This document shows, piece by piece, positions 25,957 to 33,888 of a stretch of 64,000 nucleotides of DNA; position 1 is the stretch's first letter, and every line of letters starts with the position of its first letter. A program made the position numbers and the translations under genes. This DNA comes from Novosphingobium sp. 9. Lineage in GTDB: Bacteria; Pseudomonadota; Alphaproteobacteria; Sphingomonadales; Sphingomonadaceae. The notes beneath the pieces were generated by a model that saw nothing but the letters and a program-made list of their open reading frames with translations, did no database searches and was not told the DNA's origin. The stretch lies in NCBI RefSeq assembly GCF_025340265.1, contig NZ_CP022707.1:1054501-1118500 (forward strand), given 5' to 3'.

Positions 25957-28050
25957 ATGCTGCGCCAATACGAACTCGTCGAACGCGTCCTTGAATACGC
26001 ACCGGAGGCCGATGAGGGCCTTCTCAACCGTGCCTATGTCTACACCGTGCAGAAGCACGGCAGCCAGAAGCGCGCCAGCGGTGATCCCTACTTCAGCCAC
26101 CCGGTCGAAGTGGCGGGCCTGATGACCGAGCTGAAGCTCGACCAGCAGACGATCATCACCGCGCTGCTCCACGATACGGTCGAGGATACCCTCGCCACCA
26201 TCGACGAGATCGAGAAGCTGTTCGGGGCCGATGTCGCGCGGCTGGTCGATGGCGTCACCAAGCTCTCGAAGATCGAGGCGATGGGCGAGAACGAGCGCGC
26301 GGCGGAGAACCTGCGCAAGTTCCTGCTGGCGATGAGCGAGGACTTGCGCGTCCTGCTCGTCAAGCTGGCCGACCGCCTGCACAACATGCGCACGCTCCAC
26401 TTCATCAAGAAGCCGGAGAAGCGCCAGCGCATCGCGCGCGAGACCATGGAAATCTACGCGCCGCTGGCTGAGCGCGTGGGCATGTACGAATACATGCGCG
26501 AGATGCAGATGCTCGCCTTCGAGCAGCTGGAGCCCGAAGGCTATGCCACGATCACCGGGCGCCTCGCGCAGATCCGCAGCGAGGAAGGCGGGCAGGTCGA
26601 TGCCATCGCGCTCGCCATCAAGCAGGCGCTGGCCGAAGTGGGCATGAACGTCGAGGTTTCGGGGCGCGAGAAGCATCCGTACTCGATCTGGCGCAAGATG
26701 AAGGAGCGCCACGTCTCCTTCGAGCAGATCACCGACATCATGGCCTTCCGCGTGCTCGTGGATAACGAGGACGATTGTTACCGGGCGCTTGGCGTGCTGC
26801 ACCGGCACTGGCAGATGATCCCCGGCCGCTTCAAGGACTACATCTCCACTCCGAAGACCAACGGCTACCAGTCGCTGCACACCGCGCTGATCTTCGAGAA
26901 TTCGATGCGCATGGAAGTACAGGTCCGCACGCGCGAGATGCATCGCCTCAACGAATACGGCCTTGCCGCGCACTGGGCCTACAAGCAGGGCGGCGTGCGT
27001 CCCGACGGGCAGGTCGGCTGGCTGCGCGACCTGATCGAGATCGTCGATTCCTCGCACGATGCCGAGGAACTGCTCGAAAACACCAAGATGGCGATCTATC
27101 AGGATCGCATCTTCGCCTTCACGCCCAAGGGCGCGCTTTACCAGTTGCCGCGCGGGTCGACGGCGGTGGACTTCGCCTATGCGGTCCACACCAATCTCGG
27201 CAATGCGGCGGTCGGCGCCAAGATCAACGGGCGGCACATGCCGCTGCGCACGCGGCTGAACAACGGCGACGTGATCGAGATCATCAAGAGCGCCACGTCC
27301 GAGCCGCAGCTTTCGTGGCTGGCCTTCGTGGTCAGCGGCAAGGCCCGCGCCGCCATCCGCCGCGCGGTGCGCGCCAAGGAGCGCGCCGAAGTGGCCGAGA
27401 TCGGCTCCAAGCTGTTCGACGAGCTGGTCGGCCACATGCCGGGCCGGATCGGCAAGAAGGCGACCCAGGGCGCGGTCGAGCGGCTGGACCTGCGCGACGA
27501 GGAAGACCTGATGTTCGCCATCGGCTCGGCCCGCTTCACCGACCGCGAGGTGATGGAAGCGTTGATGCCGGGCAGCACCGAGCAGCTTCCCGAAATGCCC
27601 GAATGGACTCGCAGCGAACGGGCGATCTCGATCCGGGGGCTGACGCCGGGCATGGGCTTCGAACTGGCGAAGTGCTGCCACCCGGTGCCGGGCGACCGCA
27701 TCGTCGGCCTGCGCCACCCCGATCACAAGGTGGAAGTCCACACCATCGACTGCCCGACGCTGGCCGATCATGCCGACGCCGAATGGCTGGACCTGTCGTG
27801 GGGCGAGCGCACCACCGGCGCGGTTGGTCGTCTGCGGCTGGTGCTCTACAACCGCCCCGGTACGCTGGCCGAAGTGACCGAGATACTCGCGCGCTATCGC
27901 GCCAATATCGTCAACCTGCAGATGTACCAGCGCGACGATCCGTTCGGCACCTATGATGTCGAACTGGAAGTGAGCGATCTGGCGCACCTCACCCGCATCG
28001 TCGGCTCCTTGCGCGCAAGTGAAGCGGTGGCGGACGCCGAACGGCTTTAG
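25957..28050 (+). CDS. rsh: Bifunctional (p)ppGpp synthetase/hydrolase
   Basis: RelA/SpoT homologue, the single Rsh expected in alphaproteobacteria, controlling the stringent response. 697 residues: HD hydrolase domain (FSHPVEVAGLMTEL, LLHDTVEDT, LVDGVTKLSKI), synthetase domain (KHPYSIWRKMKER, RFKDYISTPKTNGYQSLHT), TGS domain (IFAFTPKGALYQLPRGSTAVDFAYAVHT), zinc-finger-like region with KCCHPVPGD and C-terminal ACT domain (LRLVLYNRPGTLAEVTEILA). The start at 25957 matches relatives; the frame opens 24 codons earlier without support. Confidence 0.95.
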   Translation: MLRQYELVERVLEYAPEADEGLLNRAYVYTVQKHGSQKRASGDPYFSHPVEVAGLMTELKLDQQTIITALLHDTVEDTLATIDEIEKLFGADVARLVDGVTKLSKIEAMGENERAAENLRKFLLAMSEDLRVLLVKLADRLHNMRTLHFIKKPEKRQRIARETMEIYAPLAERVGMYEYMREMQMLAFEQLEPEGYATITGRLAQIRSEEGGQVDAIALAIKQALAEVGMNVEVSGREKHPYSIWRKMKERHVSFEQITDIMAFRVLVDNEDDCYRALGVLHRHWQMIPGRFKDYISTPKTNGYQSLHTALIFENSMRMEVQVRTREMHRLNEYGLAAHWAYKQGGVRPDGQVGWLRDLIEIVDSSHDAEELLENTKMAIYQDRIFAFTPKGALYQLPRGSTAVDFAYAVHTNLGNAAVGAKINGRHMPLRTRLNNGDVIEIIKSATSEPQLSWLAFVVSGKARAAIRRAVRAKERAEVAEIGSKLFDELVGHMPGRIGKKATQGAVERLDLRDEEDLMFAIGSARFTDREVMEALMPGSTEQLPEMPEWTRSERAISIRGLTPGMGFELAKCCHPVPGDRIVGLRHPDHKVEVHTIDCPTLADHADAEWLDLSWGERTTGAVGRLRLVLYNRPGTLAEVTEILARYRANIVNLQMYQRDDPFGTYDVELEVSDLAHLTRIVGSLRASEAVADAERL

Positions 28051-28078
28051 GCAATATCGGCATTTCCGATTTAAGGAG

Positions 28079-28110
28079 GGCTTCCGGCATGCGCCGGGAG
28101 CCTTTCTTTC
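28079..28110 (+). terminator. Intrinsic terminator after rsh
   Basis: GGCTTCCGGC and GCCGGGAGCC form a stem with one mismatch and a very short loop, followed by TTTCTTTC, 29 bases after the rsh stop. Confidence 0.75.
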
Positions 28111-28121
28111 TATGCTCTATT

Positions 28122-28140
28122 GCACTTGATTCTCATTATA
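28122..28140 (+). promoter_or_regulatory. Possible Fur-like box upstream of PNPOx-like gene
   Basis: GCACTTGATTCTCATTATA reads on the other strand as TATAATGAGAATCAAGTGC, matching 13 of 19 positions of the enterobacterial Fur consensus, all in the left two thirds. It is the only AT-rich patch between the rsh terminator and the gene at 28200, so iron control is possible. Alphaproteobacterial Fur/Irr sites differ, so this is tentative. Confidence 0.3.
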
Positions 28141-28199
28141 TTGTGCGACAGAAGCAGGGCCTTCCCAAGCCACTACACAGATGAAAGGGCATCGATCAC

Positions 28200-28601
28200 A
28201 TGCCTAGCCTGAACGATGAGATGAAGCGCTTCCTGGCCGTGCAGCTGCCGATCCAGTCGACCGTCAGCAAGGACGGGCTGCCCGATATCGGCCCCAAGCG
28301 CTCGCTGCGGGTCTATGACGATACGACGCTGATCTACAACGAGAATACTGGCGGCCAGACGCTCCAGAACTTGCGTGACGGGTCGAAGATGGCGATTGCC
28401 GTGATCGATCGCGAGGCGCTGGACGGCTATCGCTTCGTGGGCTCGCCCGAGATTTTCTCGGAAGGCGAGCCTTTTGAGAAGGCCTGCGCCTTTGCCGAGA
28501 CCGCAGGGATGAAGACGCCCAAGTTTGCCGTGCTGATCCACATCGACGAGATCTACACGCTGCGGTCGGGGCCGACGGCAGGCACCAAGCTGCCTGCATG
28601 A
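28200..28601 (+). CDS. Pyridoxamine 5'-phosphate oxidase family (flavin-binding split barrel) protein
   Basis: A 133-residue protein with the FMN-binding split-barrel fold: LAVQLPIQSTVSKDGLPDIGPKRSLRVYDDTTLIYNE, then GSKMAIAVIDREALDGYRFVGSPEIFSEGEPFEKA. It resembles small putative flavin reductases or F420/heme-related PNPOx proteins, not PdxH itself (too short, and lacking the C-terminal PNPOx domain). Substrate unknown. Confidence 0.82.
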   Translation: MPSLNDEMKRFLAVQLPIQSTVSKDGLPDIGPKRSLRVYDDTTLIYNENTGGQTLQNLRDGSKMAIAVIDREALDGYRFVGSPEIFSEGEPFEKACAFAETAGMKTPKFAVLIHIDEIYTLRSGPTAGTKLPA

Positions 28602-28678
28602 GACTGCTTGCCTAACAGCGGCGGAGAGGGCGGCTGCGGGCCCCCTCTCCTGCCGCGATGTCATCAGGCTCTAAACAT

Positions 28679-29005
28679 TCACGCCCGGTGCGGGGCGAAC
28701 AGGATCACGCCCGCGCCCAGCAGGCACAGCGCGGCGCCCGCCAGATCCCAGCGGTCGGGTCGCACGCCCTCGGCCTGCCACAGCCACAGCAGCGCGCACG
28801 TGATGTAGATCCCGCCGTATGCGGCATAGGCGCGGCCTGCCTCGTCGGCATCGACGCGCGTCAGCAGCCAGGCAAACAGCGCCAGCGAGAGGCACCCCGG
28901 CACCAGCCACAGCGGCGAGCGGTCCATCCGCAGCCACGCCCAGAAGGCGAAGCAGCCGCCGATTTCGGCTAATGCTGCCAGCACATAGATCAGGATCGAA
29001 AGCAT
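28679..29005 (-). CDS. YnfA/UPF0060 family small membrane protein
   Basis: A 108-residue protein with four membrane helices, DMT-superfamily related. Conserved features: [22 protein letters not shown] at the start, [19 protein letters not shown] in the third helix, and [16 protein letters not shown] at the end. E. coli-type relatives have been linked to small-molecule efflux, but a general function is not established. Confidence 0.92.
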   Translation of the reverse strand: MLSILIYVLAALAEIGGCFAFWAWLRMDRSPLWLVPGCLSLALFAWLLTRVDADEAGRAYAAYGGIYITCALLWLWQAEGVRPDRWDLAGAALCLLGAGVILFAPHRA

Positions 29006-29044
29006 CCCCCTGCCTGACAGGGCAGGGGGCGCTTGTCCAATATC

Positions 29045-29084
29045 TAGAGCGGTGTCTGATCCGATTGCACCGGAACAACCGCTC
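29045..29084. repeat. Short dispersed hairpin repeat
   Basis: AGAGCGGT (29045-29052) and ACCGCTCT (29077-29084) flank a 24-base loop and are preceded by a T. The outer bases resemble the TAGAGCGG end of the IS630 element at 584-590, so it may be a tiny relict or a MITE-like derivative. Confidence 0.5.
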
Positions 29085-29163
29085 TCAGTTTCTGGTTTGC
29101 CGCATTTTCCGAGTCATCAGGTGATTCTGCCTGATTAGAAAATGCTTTGGCGGGTGAAATTCC

Positions 29164-30702
29164 TCACAGGAAGATCGCGAAGTTGACGAGGCCGTTCACC
29201 GCCGTGCCGACCTTCTGGTCGAACACCGGGTTGTGGATCACGCTGATGCCCGGCTGGATCGACAGGCCGTGCATCACGTGGAACTCGTAGCCCACGGTGT
29301 AGGTCTGCGTGCCGCTACGGGGGTAGAAGGTGTCGGTCGCCGAGGCATCGCGGGTGTCGCGGCTGTAGACGGAATCGGCGATGACGACCGAAAGCATGTC
29401 GTCCGGGCGCCCGGCGAAGGGGCCTTTCACGTAGGCGCGGCCTTCGTAGTAGCGATAGACCTTGTCGATGCTGCCCGGCGCGCCGTTGAAGGTGGCGCCT
29501 AGATAGATACCGCGCGCCGGATTGTCACCATCGGGCTGGGTGATCTGCTGGTCCACGGCGGCAAAGACCATGCCGTTGTGGCCTGTGCCGGTGCCGTCGA
29601 TCCGCTTGTAGTCGGACCAGTTGTAGATCCCGCCCGCGCGCGCCCAGAAGTACTTGTGGTTCGCGTCCGGGTCCACCTGATAGCCGATTTCCTGCACGGT
29701 CAGCGGCTTGGCGCCGTTCACCGAGAAGGTCAGGCCTGCCGGGTTCTCGTCGTTCTCGGCGGTGGAGCCGTTGGGGCTGATGCTGCGCTGGATGCCGCTG
29801 CGGGTGTAGAGGTGCTTGGTCCAGTGGATCAGCGCAAGGGCGCTGGGCGCATCGTACTGGCCGAAGCTGAGCCCTGCCTCGACCGGCACCTGCGCGGAAG
29901 GACCGAGCGCGCCGCCCGAAAGGCTGCCGCCCACCGTGCTGCCCATGAAATAGGTGGTGTTGGCGATATAGCCGATGTCGGTCTCGACCTTGCCGCCGAA
30001 GATCGGCTGGTGCCAGGTCAGCCCCTTGATGCGCAGATCACGGATGCCGTTGCGCGACTGATAGCCGTTGAGCGACCAGTCGACGCTGGCGGAAAGCTGG
30101 CCGCCCTTCAGGCCCACCCGGCCTAGGTCATAGGTCAGGATGGCGTTCTGGTTGCTCGACTGCAGCGTTACCTTCTGGCCGTTGTAGACCTGCGGTCCGT
30201 GCAGGTTGCCGCCCGCCTGCGCGAAATCGTAGGCGACGACGTTCAGGCTGTAGAGGCTGAGGCCGAAGCCCGCATCCGCCAGCGCGCTGCGCCAGCCCCC
30301 GGCGTCGCGGGTCAGCGTGTTGTCGTAGGTCGGCGCGTGGGTTTCCCAGCCCTTGATCGAGAGCAGCTTGGTCATCGCCTTGAGCCGGGCTTCCTCGCTG
30401 TCCGAGCTGTCGTCGGGCGTGGTGGCGGCGGTGGCGGGAACGGCATCGTCGGGCGAGGTGGCGGGCGGTTGCGCCAGAGTCCCTGTCCCTTGGCCGTCCT
30501 GCTGGGTGTCGGGCAGGGTCGGTCCATTGGTCGGGGGTGCCTGCTCCGTCGATTGCGCGCTGGCAAGCGCGGGCAAGGCGCAGGCGCCGAGCGCGATCAG
30601 TGCGGTGCCCAGGTGGAGCGCGCTGTTAAGGTGTAGCGCAGGGCGACCATGTTGGCGCGAGGCGCGCGCAGGCAAAGCGGTATCACGTGTCTTTTCGAGC
30701 AT
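29164..30702 (-). CDS. OprB family carbohydrate-selective porin
   Basis: Outer-membrane porin of the OprB family, 512 residues as annotated. After an export signal ending ALASAQS comes a Gln/Thr/Pro/Asp-rich segment (residues 50-105), then the beta-barrel with alternating strands (AILTYDLGRVGLKGGQLSASVDWSL, YTVGYEFHVMHGLSIQPGISVIHNP) and a C-terminal aromatic/hydrophobic end FAIFL. The first 25 residues precede the likely signal helix, so the true start may be downstream. It follows folD on the same strand after 133 bases and could import a sugar or an aromatic glycoside, which is inference. Confidence 0.86.
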   Translation of the reverse strand: MLEKTRDTALPARASRQHGRPALHLNSALHLGTALIALGACALPALASAQSTEQAPPTNGPTLPDTQQDGQGTGTLAQPPATSPDDAVPATAATTPDDSSDSEEARLKAMTKLLSIKGWETHAPTYDNTLTRDAGGWRSALADAGFGLSLYSLNVVAYDFAQAGGNLHGPQVYNGQKVTLQSSNQNAILTYDLGRVGLKGGQLSASVDWSLNGYQSRNGIRDLRIKGLTWHQPIFGGKVETDIGYIANTTYFMGSTVGGSLSGGALGPSAQVPVEAGLSFGQYDAPSALALIHWTKHLYTRSGIQRSISPNGSTAENDENPAGLTFSVNGAKPLTVQEIGYQVDPDANHKYFWARAGGIYNWSDYKRIDGTGTGHNGMVFAAVDQQITQPDGDNPARGIYLGATFNGAPGSIDKVYRYYEGRAYVKGPFAGRPDDMLSVVIADSVYSRDTRDASATDTFYPRSGTQTYTVGYEFHVMHGLSIQPGISVIHNPVFDQKVGTAVNGLVNFAIFL

Positions 30703-30835
30703 CTCTCAATCCCAATTGTGCGACCCGCTTCTGGTTTATGTTGCGGGTGCGGCGTTGCAGCATCCGCAACACAGAAGTCAGGCTTCGGACACTTGTCTGC
30801 CGCAAGGGCACGATCAGGACGAGAGGCGCGGCAAG

Positions 30836-31795
30836 TTAGCGATCACTTGCAGCAGCAAATGAATTCTGATGGTTTGACGTATTTGCAAGCGATTGCGTCT
30901 GATCGCGCGTGCCGGGCACTTCGGCGTGGGGCTCGTCGGTCGAAAGTCTGTTCGCAGCTGCGATGGTGTTGGCCAGCAGACAGGCTATGGTCATCGGCCC
31001 GACGCCGCCGGGGACGGGCGTGACGGCAAGGGCGTGATCCATCTCGCTCGCCGCACAATCGCCGACGATGCGCGTCCTGCCCTCGGGCGTATCGATGCGG
31101 GTGATGCCGACGTCGATCACCACCGCGCCGGGCTTCACCCAGTCACCGCGCACTAGGCCCGGTGCGCCTGCCGCAGCCACGACGATATCGGCCTCGCGCA
31201 CGATCTGCGGCAGCCCTTGCGTGGCGATATGCGTGACTGTGACAGTGCATTCGCGCTCTAGCAGCAGCATGGCGACCGGCTTGCCGACGACGTTGGACTT
31301 GCCGATCACCACCGCGTGCTTGCCCTTGAGATCGTCCAGCACAGTGTCGATCAGCATCATGCAGCCCAGCGGCGTGCAGGGGACCAGCCCTTCGGAGCCG
31401 GTGGAAAGCCGCCCGACATTGACCGGGTGGAAGCCGTCCACGTCCTTGTCGGGCCGGATCGCGTCGAGCACCGGCACCGGATCGAGATGCGCGGGCAGCG
31501 GCAGTTGCACCAGAATGCCGTGAACCTGCGGGTCGGCGTTGAGTACGGCGACGAGCGAGAGGAGGTCCGCCTGCGATGTTCCTGCGCTCAGGCGGTGCTC
31601 GATCGAGCGGATACCCGCCTTCGCGCATTCGGAAACCTTGCGGCGCACGTAGATTTCGCTCGGCGCATGATCGCCGACGAGAATCACTGCCAGCGCGGGC
31701 ATCTGCCCGGTGCGCTGGGTGAAGGCGGCGGCCTCGGTGGCGACCTTTTGCACCAGCCCGGCGGCGATGGCGCGGCCGGGGATCAGCTTGGCCAT
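30836..31795 (-). CDS. folD: Bifunctional methylenetetrahydrofolate dehydrogenase/cyclohydrolase
   Basis: Oxidises 5,10-methylene-THF to 10-formyl-THF through methenyl-THF. 319 residues. Motifs: YVRRKVSECAKAGI (with the catalytic Lys), GILVQLPLP, DKDVDGFHPVNVG, GKSNVVGKPVAMLLL (NADP loop) and PVPGGVGPMTIACL. The last 35 residues are a Ser/Asn/Gln-rich extension not usual for FolD. It starts 5 bases after purU ends and is the last gene of the ligM-metF-purU-folD set, so here it probably serves catabolism of aromatic methoxyl carbon. Confidence 0.95.
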   Translation of the reverse strand: MAKLIPGRAIAAGLVQKVATEAAAFTQRTGQMPALAVILVGDHAPSEIYVRRKVSECAKAGIRSIEHRLSAGTSQADLLSLVAVLNADPQVHGILVQLPLPAHLDPVPVLDAIRPDKDVDGFHPVNVGRLSTGSEGLVPCTPLGCMMLIDTVLDDLKGKHAVVIGKSNVVGKPVAMLLLERECTVTVTHIATQGLPQIVREADIVVAAAGAPGLVRGDWVKPGAVVIDVGITRIDTPEGRTRIVGDCAASEMDHALAVTPVPGGVGPMTIACLLANTIAAANRLSTDEPHAEVPGTRDQTQSLANTSNHQNSFAAASDR

Positions 31796-31800
31796 CGTCT

Positions 31801-32736
31801 TCAGTCCCGAAAGACCACGGTGCGATGGCCGTTCAGCAGCACCCGGTCCTCAAGGTGGAGACGCACCGCTTCGGCCAGCACGCGGCGCTCGATGTCGCGG
31901 CCGGTGCGCACCATGTCGTCCGGCGTGGCGGCATGGGTGACGGCTTCGACCGCCTGATGGATGATCGGGCCTTCGTCGAGATCGCCGGTGACGTAGTGCG
32001 CGGTCGCGCCGATCATCTTCACCCCGCGCGCATGGGCCTGGTGATAGGGCTTGGCGCCCTTGAAGCCCGGCAGGAACGAGTGGTGGATGTTGATGCAGCG
32101 GCCCGAAAGGAATGCCGACATCTCGTCCGACAGGATCTGCATGTAGCGCGCCAGCACCACCAGTTCGGCGCCGGTTTCGGCGATGATCTGGCGGATCTGC
32201 GCTTCCTGCTGCGGCTTGGTGTCGCGGGTGATCGGGCAGTGGTGGAAGGGCACGTCGTCGCCCAGCGAGATCGTCAGCGCCGAGCGCGGATGATTGCTGA
32301 CGATGCCGACCACCTCCATGTTCAGCTCGCCCAGCTTGCTGCGATAGAGCAGGTCGCCCAGACAATGGTCGAACTTGCTGACCATCAGCAGCACTTTGGG
32401 CGGGCGGGCGTTGCGGCGGATCTTCCACTGCATCGCGGCCGGGCGGGCGACCACGCCGAAGCCGTCGCACAGTTCCAGCAGCGCGCTTTCCGAGGGGATG
32501 TCGAAGCCCACGCGCATGAAGAAGCGGTCGTTCGAGGGATCGTTGAATTGCGCAGCATCGGTGATGTTCGCCCCGTGCGAGGCAAGGCAGGTGGCAACCG
32601 TGGCGACAAGGCCGGGGCGGTCGTCGCACTGGAGCGTCAGCGTGCAGCTTTCGCTCACGGCGCGCGTGTCGGTGGGGGCATCGGCGGGGGCACCGACTGG
32701 AGCGGGGCGTTCGAGCGTGGCGATCTTGGTGGTCAT
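31801..32736 (-). CDS. purU: Formyltetrahydrofolate deformylase
   Basis: Hydrolyses 10-formyl-THF to formate and THF. 311 residues: N-terminal ACT domain (TLQCDDRPGLVATVATCLASHGANITDAAQF) and C-terminal formyltransferase-like hydrolase domain (VLLMVSKFDHCLGDLLYR, INIHHSFLPGFKGAKPYHQA, GATAHYVTGDLDEGPII, the last with the catalytic Asp). Start at 32736 is set by family length. It lies 23 bases after metF and 5 before folD; together they drain methyl-THF to formate. Confidence 0.95.
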   Translation of the reverse strand: MTTKIATLERPAPVGAPADAPTDTRAVSESCTLTLQCDDRPGLVATVATCLASHGANITDAAQFNDPSNDRFFMRVGFDIPSESALLELCDGFGVVARPAAMQWKIRRNARPPKVLLMVSKFDHCLGDLLYRSKLGELNMEVVGIVSNHPRSALTISLGDDVPFHHCPITRDTKPQQEAQIRQIIAETGAELVVLARYMQILSDEMSAFLSGRCINIHHSFLPGFKGAKPYHQAHARGVKMIGATAHYVTGDLDEGPIIHQAVEAVTHAATPDDMVRTGRDIERRVLAEAVRLHLEDRVLLNGHRTVVFRD

Positions 32737-32759
32737 GGCGTGGTGTCTTTCGTCCGGGG

Positions 32760-33626
32760 TCAGCGCGCGCGGTGGGCGGCGATCCAGTCGACGGCCTTCT
32801 CGATGCCGCCGAAGGGGTAGAAGTGCAGGTGGACAGGGCCAAGCTCGGGGACGAGGCCAGCCGACAGCGTGTCGATCATCCGCTCCGGTCCGGCGGTGCC
32901 GATCAGCTTGCCCAGCGAAATGCCGTACTTGCCCAGCACCGAGGCCGAGGCGCCGACGCCGCAGCGCGCGGCAAAGCGCATCAACTGGCGGATACCGGCA
33001 GGGCCGGGTACGCCGAGGCCCACCGGCACCGTGATGCCCTGCGCGCGCAGTTCGGCCATCCAGCCGAGGATACGCTCGGCATCGAAGCCGAACTGGGTGA
33101 CGATATGCGCGTCCATGCCGCGCGCGGCGATCGCGGCGCACTTGTCTGTCAGCACCTGCCAGCGCTGCGCCTCGTCCATGTGATCGTGGCCCTCGGGATG
33201 GCCGCCGACGCCGAGGCGACGGATGCCCGCCGCCTCGAAGGCGCCGGTGGCGATCACCGCGCTGCTGTCCGCGAAGGGGCCGACGGGCTCGCTCGGGTCT
33301 CCGGCAACGACGAAGCATTCGGTCACGCCTGCCTCGCCGGTGAAGCGCGCAAGGTCATCCACCAGCGCCGAGATCGAGGCGATGCGCCGCGCCGAGAAGT
33401 GCGGCATCGGCTCGAAGCCGAGATCGCGCACGGCCTTTGCTGCCAGCACGCGCGCGGCGGTATCCTCGCCCGGAAGCCAGGGCACGGCGATCGTCGTGCC
33501 TTGCGGGATGCCGGGGGTAGCGGCCTGGAGCGAGGCGATGTCTTTGGCGGTCGCTTCGAGCGAGAAGCCTTCCGTCACATCGCGCAGCGGTATCGAGGTT
33601 TGCGTATCGGGTGCTGGCTGGAACAT
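32760..33626 (-). CDS. metF: Methylenetetrahydrofolate reductase (MetF-type), demethylation-linked
   Basis: FAD-dependent TIM barrel interconverting methylene- and methyl-THF. 288 residues. Signals are diverged but clear: SLEATAKDIASL, VWLPGEDTAARVLAAKAVRDLGFEPMPHFSARRI-like block, FVVAGDPSEPVGPF, AHIVTQFGFDAERILGW and LHFYPFGG. Being next to ligM, it should run in the oxidative direction, feeding methyl groups from O-demethylation into methylene-THF, as the metF beside ligM of Sphingobium SYK-6 does. A separate biosynthetic metF may exist elsewhere in the genome. Confidence 0.87.
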   Translation of the reverse strand: MFQPAPDTQTSIPLRDVTEGFSLEATAKDIASLQAATPGIPQGTTIAVPWLPGEDTAARVLAAKAVRDLGFEPMPHFSARRIASISALVDDLARFTGEAGVTECFVVAGDPSEPVGPFADSSAVIATGAFEAAGIRRLGVGGHPEGHDHMDEAQRWQVLTDKCAAIAARGMDAHIVTQFGFDAERILGWMAELRAQGITVPVGLGVPGPAGIRQLMRFAARCGVGASASVLGKYGISLGKLIGTAGPERMIDTLSAGLVPELGPVHLHFYPFGGIEKAVDWIAAHRAR

Positions 33627-33843
33627 GCTGTCTGGTCCTTCCTGATCCGCCTTGTCGGGGCGCGCGGCGGCGCATCCCGAAAAGGCCGGGTGCGGCGCGG
33701 GGGCCGGGAAGGTCGCGATCGAATAAAGGCCGCCCGCGAGAAAGCCGGATGCGGAGCTTCACAAAGGGCGCTCGCGGGCGACAGGGACAGCCGACGGGAG
33801 AGGTCGGCTGACATAACGGTAGGTATTCGTGCGGGAGTGCGAA

Positions 33844-33875
33844 GCGGGAGCAGCGTTCTGTGCCGCCGCTCCCGC
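33844..33875 (-). terminator. Hairpin between ligM and metF
   Basis: GCGGGAGC (33844-33851) and GCTCCCGC (33868-33875) form a perfect 8-bp stem, read in the ligM transcript 13 bases after its stop. No T-run, so it may reduce rather than end transcription into metF. The rest of the 262-base gap holds no gene. Confidence 0.45.
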
Positions 33876-33888
33876 CCGGCTTACTTGG

